Shown piece by piece: positions 56,993-64,000 of a stretch of DNA of 64,000 nt; position 1 is the first letter of the stretch, and every line of letters begins with the position of its first letter. Position numbers and translations under genes: made by a program. The stretch lies in the NCBI GenBank assembly GCA_947475065.1, contig CANJLB010000012.1, positions 1 through 64,000 of the forward strand. The letters run 5' to 3'. The DNA is from Opitutia bacterium (GTDB lineage: Bacteria; Verrucomicrobiota; Verrucomicrobiia; Opitutales; Opitutaceae). Under the pieces are notes generated by a model, which was not told where the DNA came from, made no database searches, and saw nothing but the letters and a program-made list of their open reading frames with translations.

Positions 56993-58237
56993 CTAAGGCA
57001 CAAAGCGGCTTACAATCAACGTGGAATTTATGCCGAGCATGCCGAAGGAGTTGTTGAGGATGGTGTCCACCCTGGCGACCCGTAGGGGCGAATTGAGCAC
57101 CAGACCGGGCAGGGCGCACTGCGGGTCGAGGTTATCCACGTTGATGGTCGGGTGGACCGTGAGGTCGTCAAAAGACGGCAGATTGCCCGCGAGCTCAAGC
57201 GCGCCAGCCGCGCCCATGCAGTGGCCAATGAAGCTTTTCGTGTTGTTGATTGCAGTATCGGGACAGCCCTCGCCAAAGACGGCGCGGATGGCTTCGCACT
57301 CCTGGATGTCGCCGAGCGGGGTGGCGGTGGCATGGGTGTTGACGATGTGGATGTCGCGTGGTGCGAGGCGGGCGCGGGCGAGCGCGGCGCGGATGCACTC
57401 AGTCTGCCGCACGGGGTTGGGCAGCACATAGTCGCTGGCGTCGGAGTTGACGTGATAACCGGCGAGTTCGGCGTAGATTTTAGCTCCGCGCCGCTGCGCG
57501 TCCTCAAGGCGCTCGAGCGTGTAGAGGCAGCCGCCCTCCGAGATGACGATGCCGTTGCGGGCGAGGTCGAAAGGACGCGAGGCCTTTTTCGGATCCTCAT
57601 GGGTGGCCAGCGCGTTCTGGGACTTAAAGCCGGCGAAGATGCCAAACGTGTGAATGCTTTCGCTCACACCGCCGCAGAGGGCAAAGTCCACTTCGCCCAG
57701 CCGCAGCATCTGCGCCGCATGGACGAGACCCATGTTGCCGGCGGCACAGGCGGCGCCGATGGTGTAGGCGGGGCCGGTCACACCCAAGTTCAGCGAGGTC
57801 TCGCCGGCGGGGTTGTTGGCGACCGTGCGGGGGTTGTGGTAGTGCGACCAAAACTTGGTGTCGTAGTTAAATTTCGAGATGTTGTAGATTTCGTTCTCGG
57901 TCTCGACATTGCCGTGCTCGGTGATGCCGAGGTAAATGCCCACGCGGTCCTTTGGGACGGTGTCCCATGCCACTCCGCTATCGGCGAGCGCCTCACGCGC
58001 ACAGTAGATTGAAATGGAGCCGGCCCGCGTGCCGACCCGCACCTCTTTTTTCTTCTGGTGGCGCAGCGGGTCGAAATGGCAAACCCCCGCGAGCTGCGGC
58101 CCCATGTAGCGGATTTCCATGCGCTCGACTCCGGCCACGCCGGCGAGCAGGTGGCGACGGAACTCGGCCAGCGAGTCGCCGTTCGGGGCGGTGAGACCGA
58201 CGCCGGTGATGACGATGCGGGCGGTGGCGGGAGGCAT
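56993..58237 (-). CDS. Beta-ketoacyl-ACP synthase (FabF/KS type)
   Basis: A 414-aa condensing enzyme. The catalytic triad is complete: Cys164 (IGAACAAGNMG), His302 (NTHATATPLGD) and His339 (NTKSFIGHCMGAAGALE). The thiolase fold opens with RIVITGVGLTAPNGDSLAEF. Compared with FabF, the region after residue 105 (GNVETENEIYNISKFNYDTKFWSHYHNP, positions ~110-136) is distinctive, suggesting a specialised substrate. The ATG at 58237 is the first codon matching the family. It is divergent from galE, with 58 bases between the starts. Confidence 0.92.
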   Translation of the reverse strand: MPPATARIVITGVGLTAPNGDSLAEFRRHLLAGVAGVERMEIRYMGPQLAGVCHFDPLRHQKKKEVRVGTRAGSISIYCAREALADSGVAWDTVPKDRVGIYLGITEHGNVETENEIYNISKFNYDTKFWSHYHNPRTVANNPAGETSLNLGVTGPAYTIGAACAAGNMGLVHAAQMLRLGEVDFALCGGVSESIHTFGIFAGFKSQNALATHEDPKKASRPFDLARNGIVISEGGCLYTLERLEDAQRRGAKIYAELAGYHVNSDASDYVLPNPVRQTECIRAALARARLAPRDIHIVNTHATATPLGDIQECEAIRAVFGEGCPDTAINNTKSFIGHCMGAAGALELAGNLPSFDDLTVHPTINVDNLDPQCALPGLVLNSPLRVARVDTILNNSFGMLGINSTLIVSRFVP

Positions 58238-58295
58238 GGAGCGGAAATCGCTAGCCAAGCCGCCGCCGAAAGCAATACAACCCTCGTTCCAAATT

Positions 58296-59291
58296 ATGAA
58301 CGTCCTCGTTGTCGGAGGCGCCGGTTACATCGGCAGCCATTGTGTGCGCCAGCTGATCGCCGCCGGACACCGCCCGGTGGTGCTCGACAATCTCGTGCTC
58401 GGCCACCGTGCGGCGGTCGCAGCCGACGTGCCGGTTTACACCGTCAATCTCGGCAACGAGAGCGAGGTTGGCAAAGTCCTCCGCAAGGAAAAGATCGAGC
58501 TCGTCATGCATTTCGCCGCCTACGCCTATGTGGGCGAGAGTGTCGCCGACCCGATGAAATACTATTTCAACAACGTCGCCGCACCGCTCCACCTCCTGCG
58601 CTGCATGCTGGGCTCGGGGGTGAAAAAATTTGTCTTCTCCTCGTCCTGTGCGACTTATGGCAGCCCGGCGCAGATGCCCATCACGGAAGACACGCCGCAG
58701 GCCCCCATCAATCCCTACGGCCAGACCAAGCTTGATGTGGAGAACGCCCTCCGGGCTTTCGCTGCCGCCTACGGCCTGAGCTTTGCCGTTTTCCGCTATT
58801 TCAATGCCGCCGGAGCCGCCGAGGACGGCACCATTGGCGCCGATCACACCCCCCAGACGCGCGTCATCCCCCTCGCGATTGACGCGGCAGCGGGCCGCGG
58901 GCCGCCGCTCCAAATTTTTGGCAACGACTACCCTACGCCTGACGGCACCTGCCGGCGCGACTATGTCCACGTGGACGACCTCAGCCGCGCCCACATCGCG
59001 GTCTTTGAACAGCTCTCCACTCCGGGCGCCGCACTCTTGTACAACCTCGGCACCGGCACGCCGACCTCCGTGCTGGAAGTAATCCGCGCCGTGGAAAAAG
59101 TGACCGGCAAACCCGTGCCGCACACCTTTGCGCCGCGTCGTGCGGGCGACCCGCCCGAGCTCTATGCCGACTCGACCAAGGCACGGCGCGAGCTCGGCTG
59201 GCAGATAAAGTTTCCCGACATCGAATCCATCGTTGCCACCGCTTGGAAATGGCACGAGGTCCACCCCCACGGATTTGGCGGGCGCAAATAG
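58296..59291 (+). CDS. galE: UDP-glucose 4-epimerase
   Basis: A 331-aa extended SDR that interconverts UDP-glucose and UDP-galactose. The NAD motif is GGAGYIGS (7-14). The active site has Ser in FSSSCATYG (about 115-122) and Tyr141/Lys145 in NPYGQTK. FRYFNAAGA, RDYVHVDDL and the C-terminal LGWQIKF segment are conserved. The ATG at 58296 gives the exact family start. Confidence 0.95.
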   Translation: MNVLVVGGAGYIGSHCVRQLIAAGHRPVVLDNLVLGHRAAVAADVPVYTVNLGNESEVGKVLRKEKIELVMHFAAYAYVGESVADPMKYYFNNVAAPLHLLRCMLGSGVKKFVFSSSCATYGSPAQMPITEDTPQAPINPYGQTKLDVENALRAFAAAYGLSFAVFRYFNAAGAAEDGTIGADHTPQTRVIPLAIDAAAGRGPPLQIFGNDYPTPDGTCRRDYVHVDDLSRAHIAVFEQLSTPGAALLYNLGTGTPTSVLEVIRAVEKVTGKPVPHTFAPRRAGDPPELYADSTKARRELGWQIKFPDIESIVATAWKWHEVHPHGFGGRK

Positions 59292-59454
59292 GAGACCGCA
59301 ACGAGGAGATGGGGAAAGCCACGGGACTGGCCAAGGTTACGGAGAGGCTCCAACGGGGGTACCGTGGCACGCGGCCCCCCGAGTCCCCCTCCTGACTGGC
59401 AGCGCCAGTCTTGCGGGGTGGAGTTTGCGGTTGTCTGAGCGAAAAAAGGGCTGC
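59292..59454. repeat. Spacer with small hairpins between galE and exoD-like gene
   Basis: A GC-rich stretch with a perfect ACTGGC-AGC-GCCAGT hairpin (59394-59408) and a C-rich run. No gene is supported. It has the look of a dispersed repeat and may include the galE terminator. Confidence 0.4.
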
Positions 59455-60147
59455 ATGGTGCCAGGCACCGTGACCGCCAAATCCCTCCGCAACGATCACG
59501 GCAAAAAAGCTCCGAAGCCCGGTGCCGCGTCAGTCCGTCCGGCCCCGCCGGCAGCCTCCTTCGCGGAGGAACTGAGTGATCTGGCCGGGCGCTTCGGCAA
59601 TCGCCCGGTGTGTCTCGGTGAAATTCTCGACGCAACCCAAGGCCGCGGGTTCAATCTGCTGCTCATCTTCATCGCCCTGCCTTTCGTCACGCCGATTCCG
59701 ATGCCCGGTTTTTCCATTCCGTTTGGACTGGTGGTGGCTCTCATCGGCACGCGTATGGCGCTGGGTCAAAAGCCCTGGCTGCCGCAAAAATTGCTGGCGC
59801 GGGAACTGCCCGCCAAGTTCCTTCCCAAGCTGCTCGCCACAGGCAGCCGCATCCTCAAATTTCTCGAACGACCGCTGCGGCCGCGACTGACTTTCCTGCA
59901 TAAGCAGCTCATCTATCGCCGGCTGGCAGGCATCCTCATCGCTCTCTCAGGTCTGTACCTCGTGCTGCCGCTGCCCGTGCCGTTCAGCAACGGCCTTCCC
60001 GCGTTGACGGTGCTGTTGCTCTCGGCGGCGGCGCTGACGCGCGATGGCCTGTGTTTCATCGCAGGCTGTTGCATGTTTGTGTTGGCAACGACCTTTTTCG
60101 TACTGCTCACTCTAGGCGGCAAACAAATCATGGACCACCTGTTTTAG
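59455..60147 (+). CDS. ExoD-family exopolysaccharide synthesis protein
   Basis: A 230-aa membrane protein of the ExoD family. It has the conserved RPVCLGEILDATQGRGFNLLLIFIALPFVTPIPMPGFSIPFGLVVALIGTRMALG block (positions ~50-104) and a C-terminal set of helices (ILIALSGLYLVLPLPVPFSNGLPALTVLLLS). The name comes from a Sinorhizobium exopolysaccharide mutant; the biochemical role is unknown. The start is taken as the ATG at 59455; the ~40 residues before the domain are Lys/Pro/Ala-rich. Confidence 0.85.
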   Translation: MVPGTVTAKSLRNDHGKKAPKPGAASVRPAPPAASFAEELSDLAGRFGNRPVCLGEILDATQGRGFNLLLIFIALPFVTPIPMPGFSIPFGLVVALIGTRMALGQKPWLPQKLLARELPAKFLPKLLATGSRILKFLERPLRPRLTFLHKQLIYRRLAGILIALSGLYLVLPLPVPFSNGLPALTVLLLSAAALTRDGLCFIAGCCMFVLATTFFVLLTLGGKQIMDHLF

Positions 60148-60236
60148 CCATCCTGCCCGCAGCTGAACCCGGCAAAGAACCATCCGGAACATTCTCCGAG
60201 CCAGAGCGCGAGGAGGGGAGTTCTCAGGGGAGTTGC

Positions 60237-60953
60237 TTAGGGAGCTGATGAGCGGGGCCGTGTCACCACGAACAGCACCAGCCCGGCGAGGGAAGTGAGA
60301 AATGCCAGCGACGTAAAGGCGACGAGCAGCCCGTCGCGCCAAGGCTTGGCGGTGATGAAGGCGTATTTGTGGAAGAGGCTGAAGATGTTGGCCTCGCGCT
60401 GGCGGCTGTCGTCGGTGTGGCGGGCGACGCTGCCGGTGAGAGTGCTCACATAGACTCGGGTGTGGAGCGTGTCCTCCCCATCGGCCGCGTCGAGGCGGTG
60501 GACGGGGAGGAGGCGGAAGATGGGGATGTATTCGTCGTCGTAGGCGTCGAGGCGGCGCGTCCATTGCACGCGCTGGCCGCCGAGGTAGCGAGTGGCGATC
60601 TCGGCGGCGTAGCGGTTGTCCTGCGCGGCGTCCTCGTGGCCGTCCACGGCGCTGAGGTAGCGCGGCACGGACGAGTCGCCGGCGAGAACTTGATACCACG
60701 GCTGGCCACCGATCAGACGGAGCGAGATGGAACGCACGGGGCCGGTGGCGGGGCCGGGCAGGGCGAGCGCCTCGGCGGGGGCGATCCGGAGGGCAGCGGT
60801 GTCAATGGCGGTGTCGGGCTGGGGACGGGGCGGGGGTGTTTGCGTCCAAGTCATTACAACATGAAGGATGCCGCTGCCGGAGGCGGCAAGGACGGTGAGG
60901 GCGCAGGCGAGGCCAATCCAGCGGTGCAGGCGGCGGAGAGTGGAGGGTTTCAT
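60237..60953 (-). CDS. PepSY-type transmembrane protein of the TonB receptor locus
   Basis: A 238-aa protein with one helix at each end (about 13-36 and 208-230) and a periplasmic middle, the layout of short PepSY-TM proteins linked to iron uptake. RRLHRWIGLACALTVLAASGSGI opens it (family LHxWxGL), and LHTRVYVSTLTGSVARHTDDSRQREANIFSLFHKYAF is the PepSY-like strand pair. It lies 195 bases downstream of the TonB-dependent receptor gene, in the same direction. The role may be reductive release of metal from the imported complex; that is inference. Confidence 0.78.
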   Translation of the reverse strand: MKPSTLRRLHRWIGLACALTVLAASGSGILHVVMTWTQTPPPRPQPDTAIDTAALRIAPAEALALPGPATGPVRSISLRLIGGQPWYQVLAGDSSVPRYLSAVDGHEDAAQDNRYAAEIATRYLGGQRVQWTRRLDAYDDEYIPIFRLLPVHRLDAADGEDTLHTRVYVSTLTGSVARHTDDSRQREANIFSLFHKYAFITAKPWRDGLLVAFTSLAFLTSLAGLVLFVVTRPRSSAP

Positions 60954-61068
60954 GGGCGAAGTGTATGCGAGAACAGCAATGGGGCGATAAGCAGAGCGTG
61001 GGCGTCTGGCTTCATGGACGGGTGAGCGGGTTGAACAGAAGAGGTTGGGATTGGGATGGGGCCGTGGT

Positions 61069-61123
61069 GCCCTCGCCACGGCGGGTGGCGAGGGCGCGGC
61101 CAACGCGACGGGGGCGTCGCGTC
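61069..61123. repeat. Hairpin repeats between receptor and PepSY genes
   Basis: A perfect 10-bp stem GCCCTCGCCA / TGGCGAGGGC (61069-61095) is followed by a second stem CGCGACG-GGGG-CGTCGCG (61104-61121). Both look like members of the dispersed palindrome family in this genome; they could also slow or end transcription between the two genes. Confidence 0.6.
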
Positions 61124-61148
61124 CCCTATTTTCTCGGAGGGCGGGACG

Positions 61149-63257
61149 TCACCAGCGGAACTCCACGCCGCCGAAGAACCCGCGGCCGTCGCCGGGGAGG
61201 AACTGGCGCACGTCCGCGCCCGCGGCGTTGGCGGTCGCGCCGGTGGTGGCGGCGTAGGTGGTGTTGAAGACGTTTCGCACCTCGAGGAACCACGACGCGC
61301 CTTTGCCCAGACGGCGACCGACACGGAAGCCGGCGATGGCGTAGGGATCGGCGGCGAAGGTGTTCATGTGGTCAACAAAGGTGCGGGACGGCACCCACTC
61401 GAAGTTGGGGCCGGCATACCAGCCGGCGGAGTTTTCCCACATGAGCTCGCCCCGGATCATATGAGGGGGGAGGCCGGCGAGGGTGTTGTTGCCGAACACC
61501 GGGTCGCCATCGAATTTGAACTGGCCGTAGATCCAGTTCACGCGCAGCACGAGACGGTCACCAGGGGCGGTCTTGGCGTCCCAGTCCTGGCCGAGGATGT
61601 CGGCCTCGACGGCGAGCTCGACGCCACGGTGCGTGGTGCGGGCGGCGTTGATGGTGCCGAGCGGGACGTTGGTGGCGGAGACCATGTCGAGAAACTCATT
61701 GCGAACGGCGGCGGAGTAGAGCGAGGCGTCCCAGCGGAAGAAGTGGCGGACGCCGCGCGAGCCGACCTCGAAGGTGGTGGCCGTCTGCGCGCGGTTGGGC
61801 GTCGTGCCGCCGGTCTCGCTGAAGGTGGGCGGCTCGTAACTGCCGGAGACGTTGGCGTAGAGCTGGAGGCCGGCGGTGTCCCAGCGGAGGCCGAGCTTGG
61901 GCGAGAGGCGGTCGTAGTCGCGCTCGAAGGTCGGGGTCGCGCCGACGCGCTGGGTGTTTTTGAGCGTGTTGTGCGCGTAGTTCGCGGCGGCGACGAAGGT
62001 GAGGCCGTACCCGAGCGCGACCTGGTCCTCGGCGAAGGCCATGAGGTTGGTTGCGGTCTGGTCGGCGTCGCTGGTGAGCGCGCCGCGCGCGCCGAGGACG
62101 TTGGCGAAGATGGCGGCGTTGGTCTCGCCGCGCGAGAGCTGCACGCCGACGCGGACGCGGTGCGCGAGACCGAGCGCCTCCACGCCGCCGGTGTAGGTGG
62201 CGCTGGCGAGGAGGTCGTTGGAGAGCTGGTCAATCACGCCGACGAACGGCGTGATCGGGTGGTCGAGGTCCTTGTATGTCCACGCGAGCGCGAAGTCGAA
62301 GCGTCCCTCCGCGCCGAGGAGCACGGTGGTCTGGTCGGCGAGGCGAAGCAGATCGTAGTCGCGCCGATTGTTAAACCTCACGGAGCCGAAGAATGATTTG
62401 TCGGCCTGCGCGGGGTTGGCGTTGAGCTCGGCCTTGGTGAGGCTGCCGGGGAGCTGCGAGTCGGTGTGGACGGCAGCGAGGTAGAGGCGCGACTCGGCGA
62501 CAGGGGAAATGCGCCAGCCGATGTTAGCAAGGAGGCGCTGGTTTTCCTGCTCTGCATGGTCGCGGAAGCCGCCTTGCTTCGTGGCGGTGAACGCGGCGTA
62601 GGCGTCAAACGCGCCGGCGGCCGTGCCGTCCGCGACGAGGCCGCGCAGGTAGCCGAACGAGCCGGCCTCGACGCGCGCGAGACCGGGCGTGGCGTCGCGG
62701 CCCGTGCGGGAGACGTAGTTGATGGAGCCGCCAAGCGCGGCCGCGCCGGTGGCGAGGGCATTGCCGCCGCGCAGCACCTCGATGTAATTCGTCGCGAGCG
62801 GCTCCAGCGACTGCATGTCGAAGCCGCCGTCGGCGAGGTTGATGGGCACGCCGTCCTGCATGACGATCAGGCCGCGCCCGTGAAACGTGCGCTGGATGCC
62901 GGAACCACGGATCGAGAGGCGGGCCTCGTCAGAGCCGAAGCGCGGCTGCGCGAAGACGCCGGCGGCGAGCGCAAAGGTGTCGGCCACAGTGGAGGCGCGA
63001 CCACGCAGGTAGGTCTCGGCGTCAACCACGCCGGCACCGCCTGGCGTGAGCGCGAGCGTGGCGCGGGCCTGGTCGGGCGCGGGCACGGTAAGCGGCGTGG
63101 AAGTGCTGGCAGTGACCATAACCGGCGGGAGCTGGGTGGATGCGCCGGCGGGCGGCGCAGAGGACGTGTCGGCAGCGCGGAGGGCGGTGGCAAGGAGGAG
63201 CAGCAGCGCAGCAGGCGCCCGGCGGCGGAGGGGATGGAGCGGACGGAAGGAGTTCAT
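61149..63257 (-). CDS. TonB-dependent outer-membrane receptor
   Basis: A 702-aa receptor. Signal peptide (APAALLLLLATALRAAD) at ~13-30, a TonB-box-like LPPVMVTAS near 43-51, and a plug domain with LSIRGSGIQRTFHGRGLIVMQDGVPINLADGGFDMQSLEP and VLRGGNALATGAAALGGSINYVSR. A ~550-residue beta-barrel ends in FFGGVEFRW, an aromatic C-terminal residue as required for BAM assembly. The plug resembles siderophore or iron receptors, in keeping with the PepSY neighbour. The ATG at 63257 is chosen for the signal peptide. Two near-identical palindromes lie in its upstream region. Confidence 0.92.
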   Translation of the reverse strand: MNSFRPLHPLRRRAPAALLLLLATALRAADTSSAPPAGASTQLPPVMVTASTSTPLTVPAPDQARATLALTPGGAGVVDAETYLRGRASTVADTFALAAGVFAQPRFGSDEARLSIRGSGIQRTFHGRGLIVMQDGVPINLADGGFDMQSLEPLATNYIEVLRGGNALATGAAALGGSINYVSRTGRDATPGLARVEAGSFGYLRGLVADGTAAGAFDAYAAFTATKQGGFRDHAEQENQRLLANIGWRISPVAESRLYLAAVHTDSQLPGSLTKAELNANPAQADKSFFGSVRFNNRRDYDLLRLADQTTVLLGAEGRFDFALAWTYKDLDHPITPFVGVIDQLSNDLLASATYTGGVEALGLAHRVRVGVQLSRGETNAAIFANVLGARGALTSDADQTATNLMAFAEDQVALGYGLTFVAAANYAHNTLKNTQRVGATPTFERDYDRLSPKLGLRWDTAGLQLYANVSGSYEPPTFSETGGTTPNRAQTATTFEVGSRGVRHFFRWDASLYSAAVRNEFLDMVSATNVPLGTINAARTTHRGVELAVEADILGQDWDAKTAPGDRLVLRVNWIYGQFKFDGDPVFGNNTLAGLPPHMIRGELMWENSAGWYAGPNFEWVPSRTFVDHMNTFAADPYAIAGFRVGRRLGKGASWFLEVRNVFNTTYAATTGATANAAGADVRQFLPGDGRGFFGGVEFRW

Positions 63258-63437
63258 GGGATTGAGATGCAAACGAAGGGTGAGCGGACGGGTTGTTTGA
63301 AATGGGCGCGCGGATGCAAAACGGGGACGCGCAAAATTTTCTAGCAGGCGGAGCCGCGCCGGCCCCGGCACGGGTGGTAGGTGCACGACAGGGCCGTCGC
63401 GCCTCCGAACGGTGGGTTGGCCGGCTGATGCTGTGGC

Positions 63438-63490
63438 GGGGTGTTTACACCCTGTGCTTCGCAGAGATCGGGCAGGGGTGAAAACATCCC
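63438..63490. promoter_or_regulatory. Pair of palindromic operator-like sites upstream of the receptor
   Basis: GGGGTGTTTACACCC (63438-63452) and GGGGTGAAAACATCCC (63475-63490) share the form GGGTG-(N3-4)-CA(C/T)CC, 37 bases apart, about 180-230 bases before the receptor start. The rest of the 270-base spacer (63258-63527) shows no gene I can support. Confidence 0.45.
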
Positions 63491-63527
63491 ACCTGCATCC
63501 GCGCACACGGCCAAGCCGGCTGGTGGC

Positions 63528-63911
63528 TCAGGCCGGGCGCGGCGGCGGGACGGGCGGGCTGGCGCGTGACGCGCCCAGCATGGTCTGGCCATCGGACGGC
63601 CACGGGGAAAATTCTGGAACGACAATGACAATCACTGGCACCGGCTGGAAAACGAGAAGGATTTTGCCAGGGGCTTTGGCGGCAGGGGTGGTTGGGCTGT
63701 TCTGTTGCTCCTTGGCTTCACCAACTGCCAAACAGACATCGCACTCATTGCCAGGGGTGAAAGTAAGGCGCACCGCCTCGGCCAGCGGCATCGTGCGGGA
63801 GTAGTTTGCGATCATCCGCCCCCATGCGAATACCTGCGCACAATCCCACTGGCTGCCCGTGGCGAGCAGCCACGCGAGCAAGACACTGCCAATTTGAAAA
63901 CGGCGAAACAC
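63528..63911 (-). CDS. Small membrane protein with CxxC motif, upstream of TonB receptor
   Basis: A 127-aa protein (131 aa if begun at the TTG at 63923; the GTG at 63911 is preferred). It has an N-terminal hydrophobic helix (IGSVLLAWLLATGS), the segment QVFAWGRMIANYSRTMPLAEAVRLTF and then CDVC in GNECDVCLAVGEAKEQQ, followed by a second hydrophobic stretch (ILLVFQPVPVIVIVV). Proteins of this form recur near metal-uptake loci of Verrucomicrobia by my recollection, and the CxxC pair suggests metal binding; neither is proved here. It is probably first in the operon with the receptor and PepSY genes. Confidence 0.65.
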   Translation of the reverse strand: MFRRFQIGSVLLAWLLATGSQWDCAQVFAWGRMIANYSRTMPLAEAVRLTFTPGNECDVCLAVGEAKEQQNSPTTPAAKAPGKILLVFQPVPVIVIVVPEFSPWPSDGQTMLGASRASPPVPPPRPA

Positions 63912-64000
63912 GTCACACGGCAACCTCTCACCTTGCCAGAGACAAGATCAAATCCACCGCAGAAAGATTTCATTAGCCATCCTACAGGTCGGCTATAAAG

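Noticed and set aside
63258-63527. Cobalamin or TPP riboswitch upstream of the TonB receptor
   Set aside because: Neither the B12-box nor the TPP core motifs could be found; only the twin palindromes stand out.

Overview
The window reads as one contiguous stretch of a high-GC bacterial chromosome. The best placement is the Verrucomicrobia, probably an Opitutaceae-like member of the PVC group. This is inferred from a 51-aa small basic protein of the type conserved across PVC bacteria (1071-1226), a Bat (aerotolerance) operon, a TPR/ExbB/ExbD locus and a very dense population of dispersed palindromic repeats. A flagellin 3' end at the left edge suggests motility.

Layout. 1-8.3 kb: flagellin (partial), CutA, small basic protein, DedA, RluA-type pseudouridine synthase and SDR (reverse), HPF/RaiA, tRNA-Arg(ACG), OmpH/Skp-like chaperone, OlsB-like acyltransferase, HemL, and an RF-1-like GGQ protein (reverse). 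8.4-16.5 kb: a five-gene MoxR / DUF58 / BatA / BatB-C / BatD-E operon. 16.5-18.1 kb: GluQ-like synthetase and MogA/MoaB. 18.2-23.7 kb: an accessory block with a Mu/Tn7-like transposition module (AAA ATPase, DDE transposase, 270-aa accessory protein, divergent XRE regulator) next to a serpin remnant. 24.1-36.9 kb (reverse): the classical tRNA-Thr - tuf - tRNA-Trp - secE - nusG - rplK - rplA - rplJ - rplL - rpoB - rpoC cluster. 37.0-41.7 kb (reverse): TPR protein, ExbB, ExbD and an energy-transducer-like protein. 41.9-48.1 kb: LemA, DUF4870, two tandem M48 metalloproteases and a hypothetical protein. 48.1-53.5 kb: LysM protein, orphan ParB, SulP transporter, a decayed copy of the parB 3' end, a membrane-anchored hypothetical and a polyprenyl synthetase. 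53.5-55 kb: YiiX-like amidase, IS5-type and integrase-like fragments, tRNA-Asp. 55.1-60.1 kb: ketosynthase / ACP / phytoene-desaturase-like cluster, galE, ExoD. 60.2-63.9 kb (reverse): a small CxxC protein, a TonB-dependent receptor and a PepSY-type membrane protein.

The most unusual theme is repeat invasion of genes. A cruciform-forming element sits in frame inside hemL. Tandem 7-bp AATCCAA-type repeats lie in frame inside three different genes. A second palindrome interrupts the polyprenyl synthetase, and dispersed repeats supply the stop codons or C-termini of two genes. Other points are a transposition module that may be little described, loss of three of the four cysteines of the second zinc site of RpoC, an ExbD with Asn in place of its conserved Asp, and a partial parB duplication on the far side of sulP. 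All calls are by eye from sequence; no database search was run.
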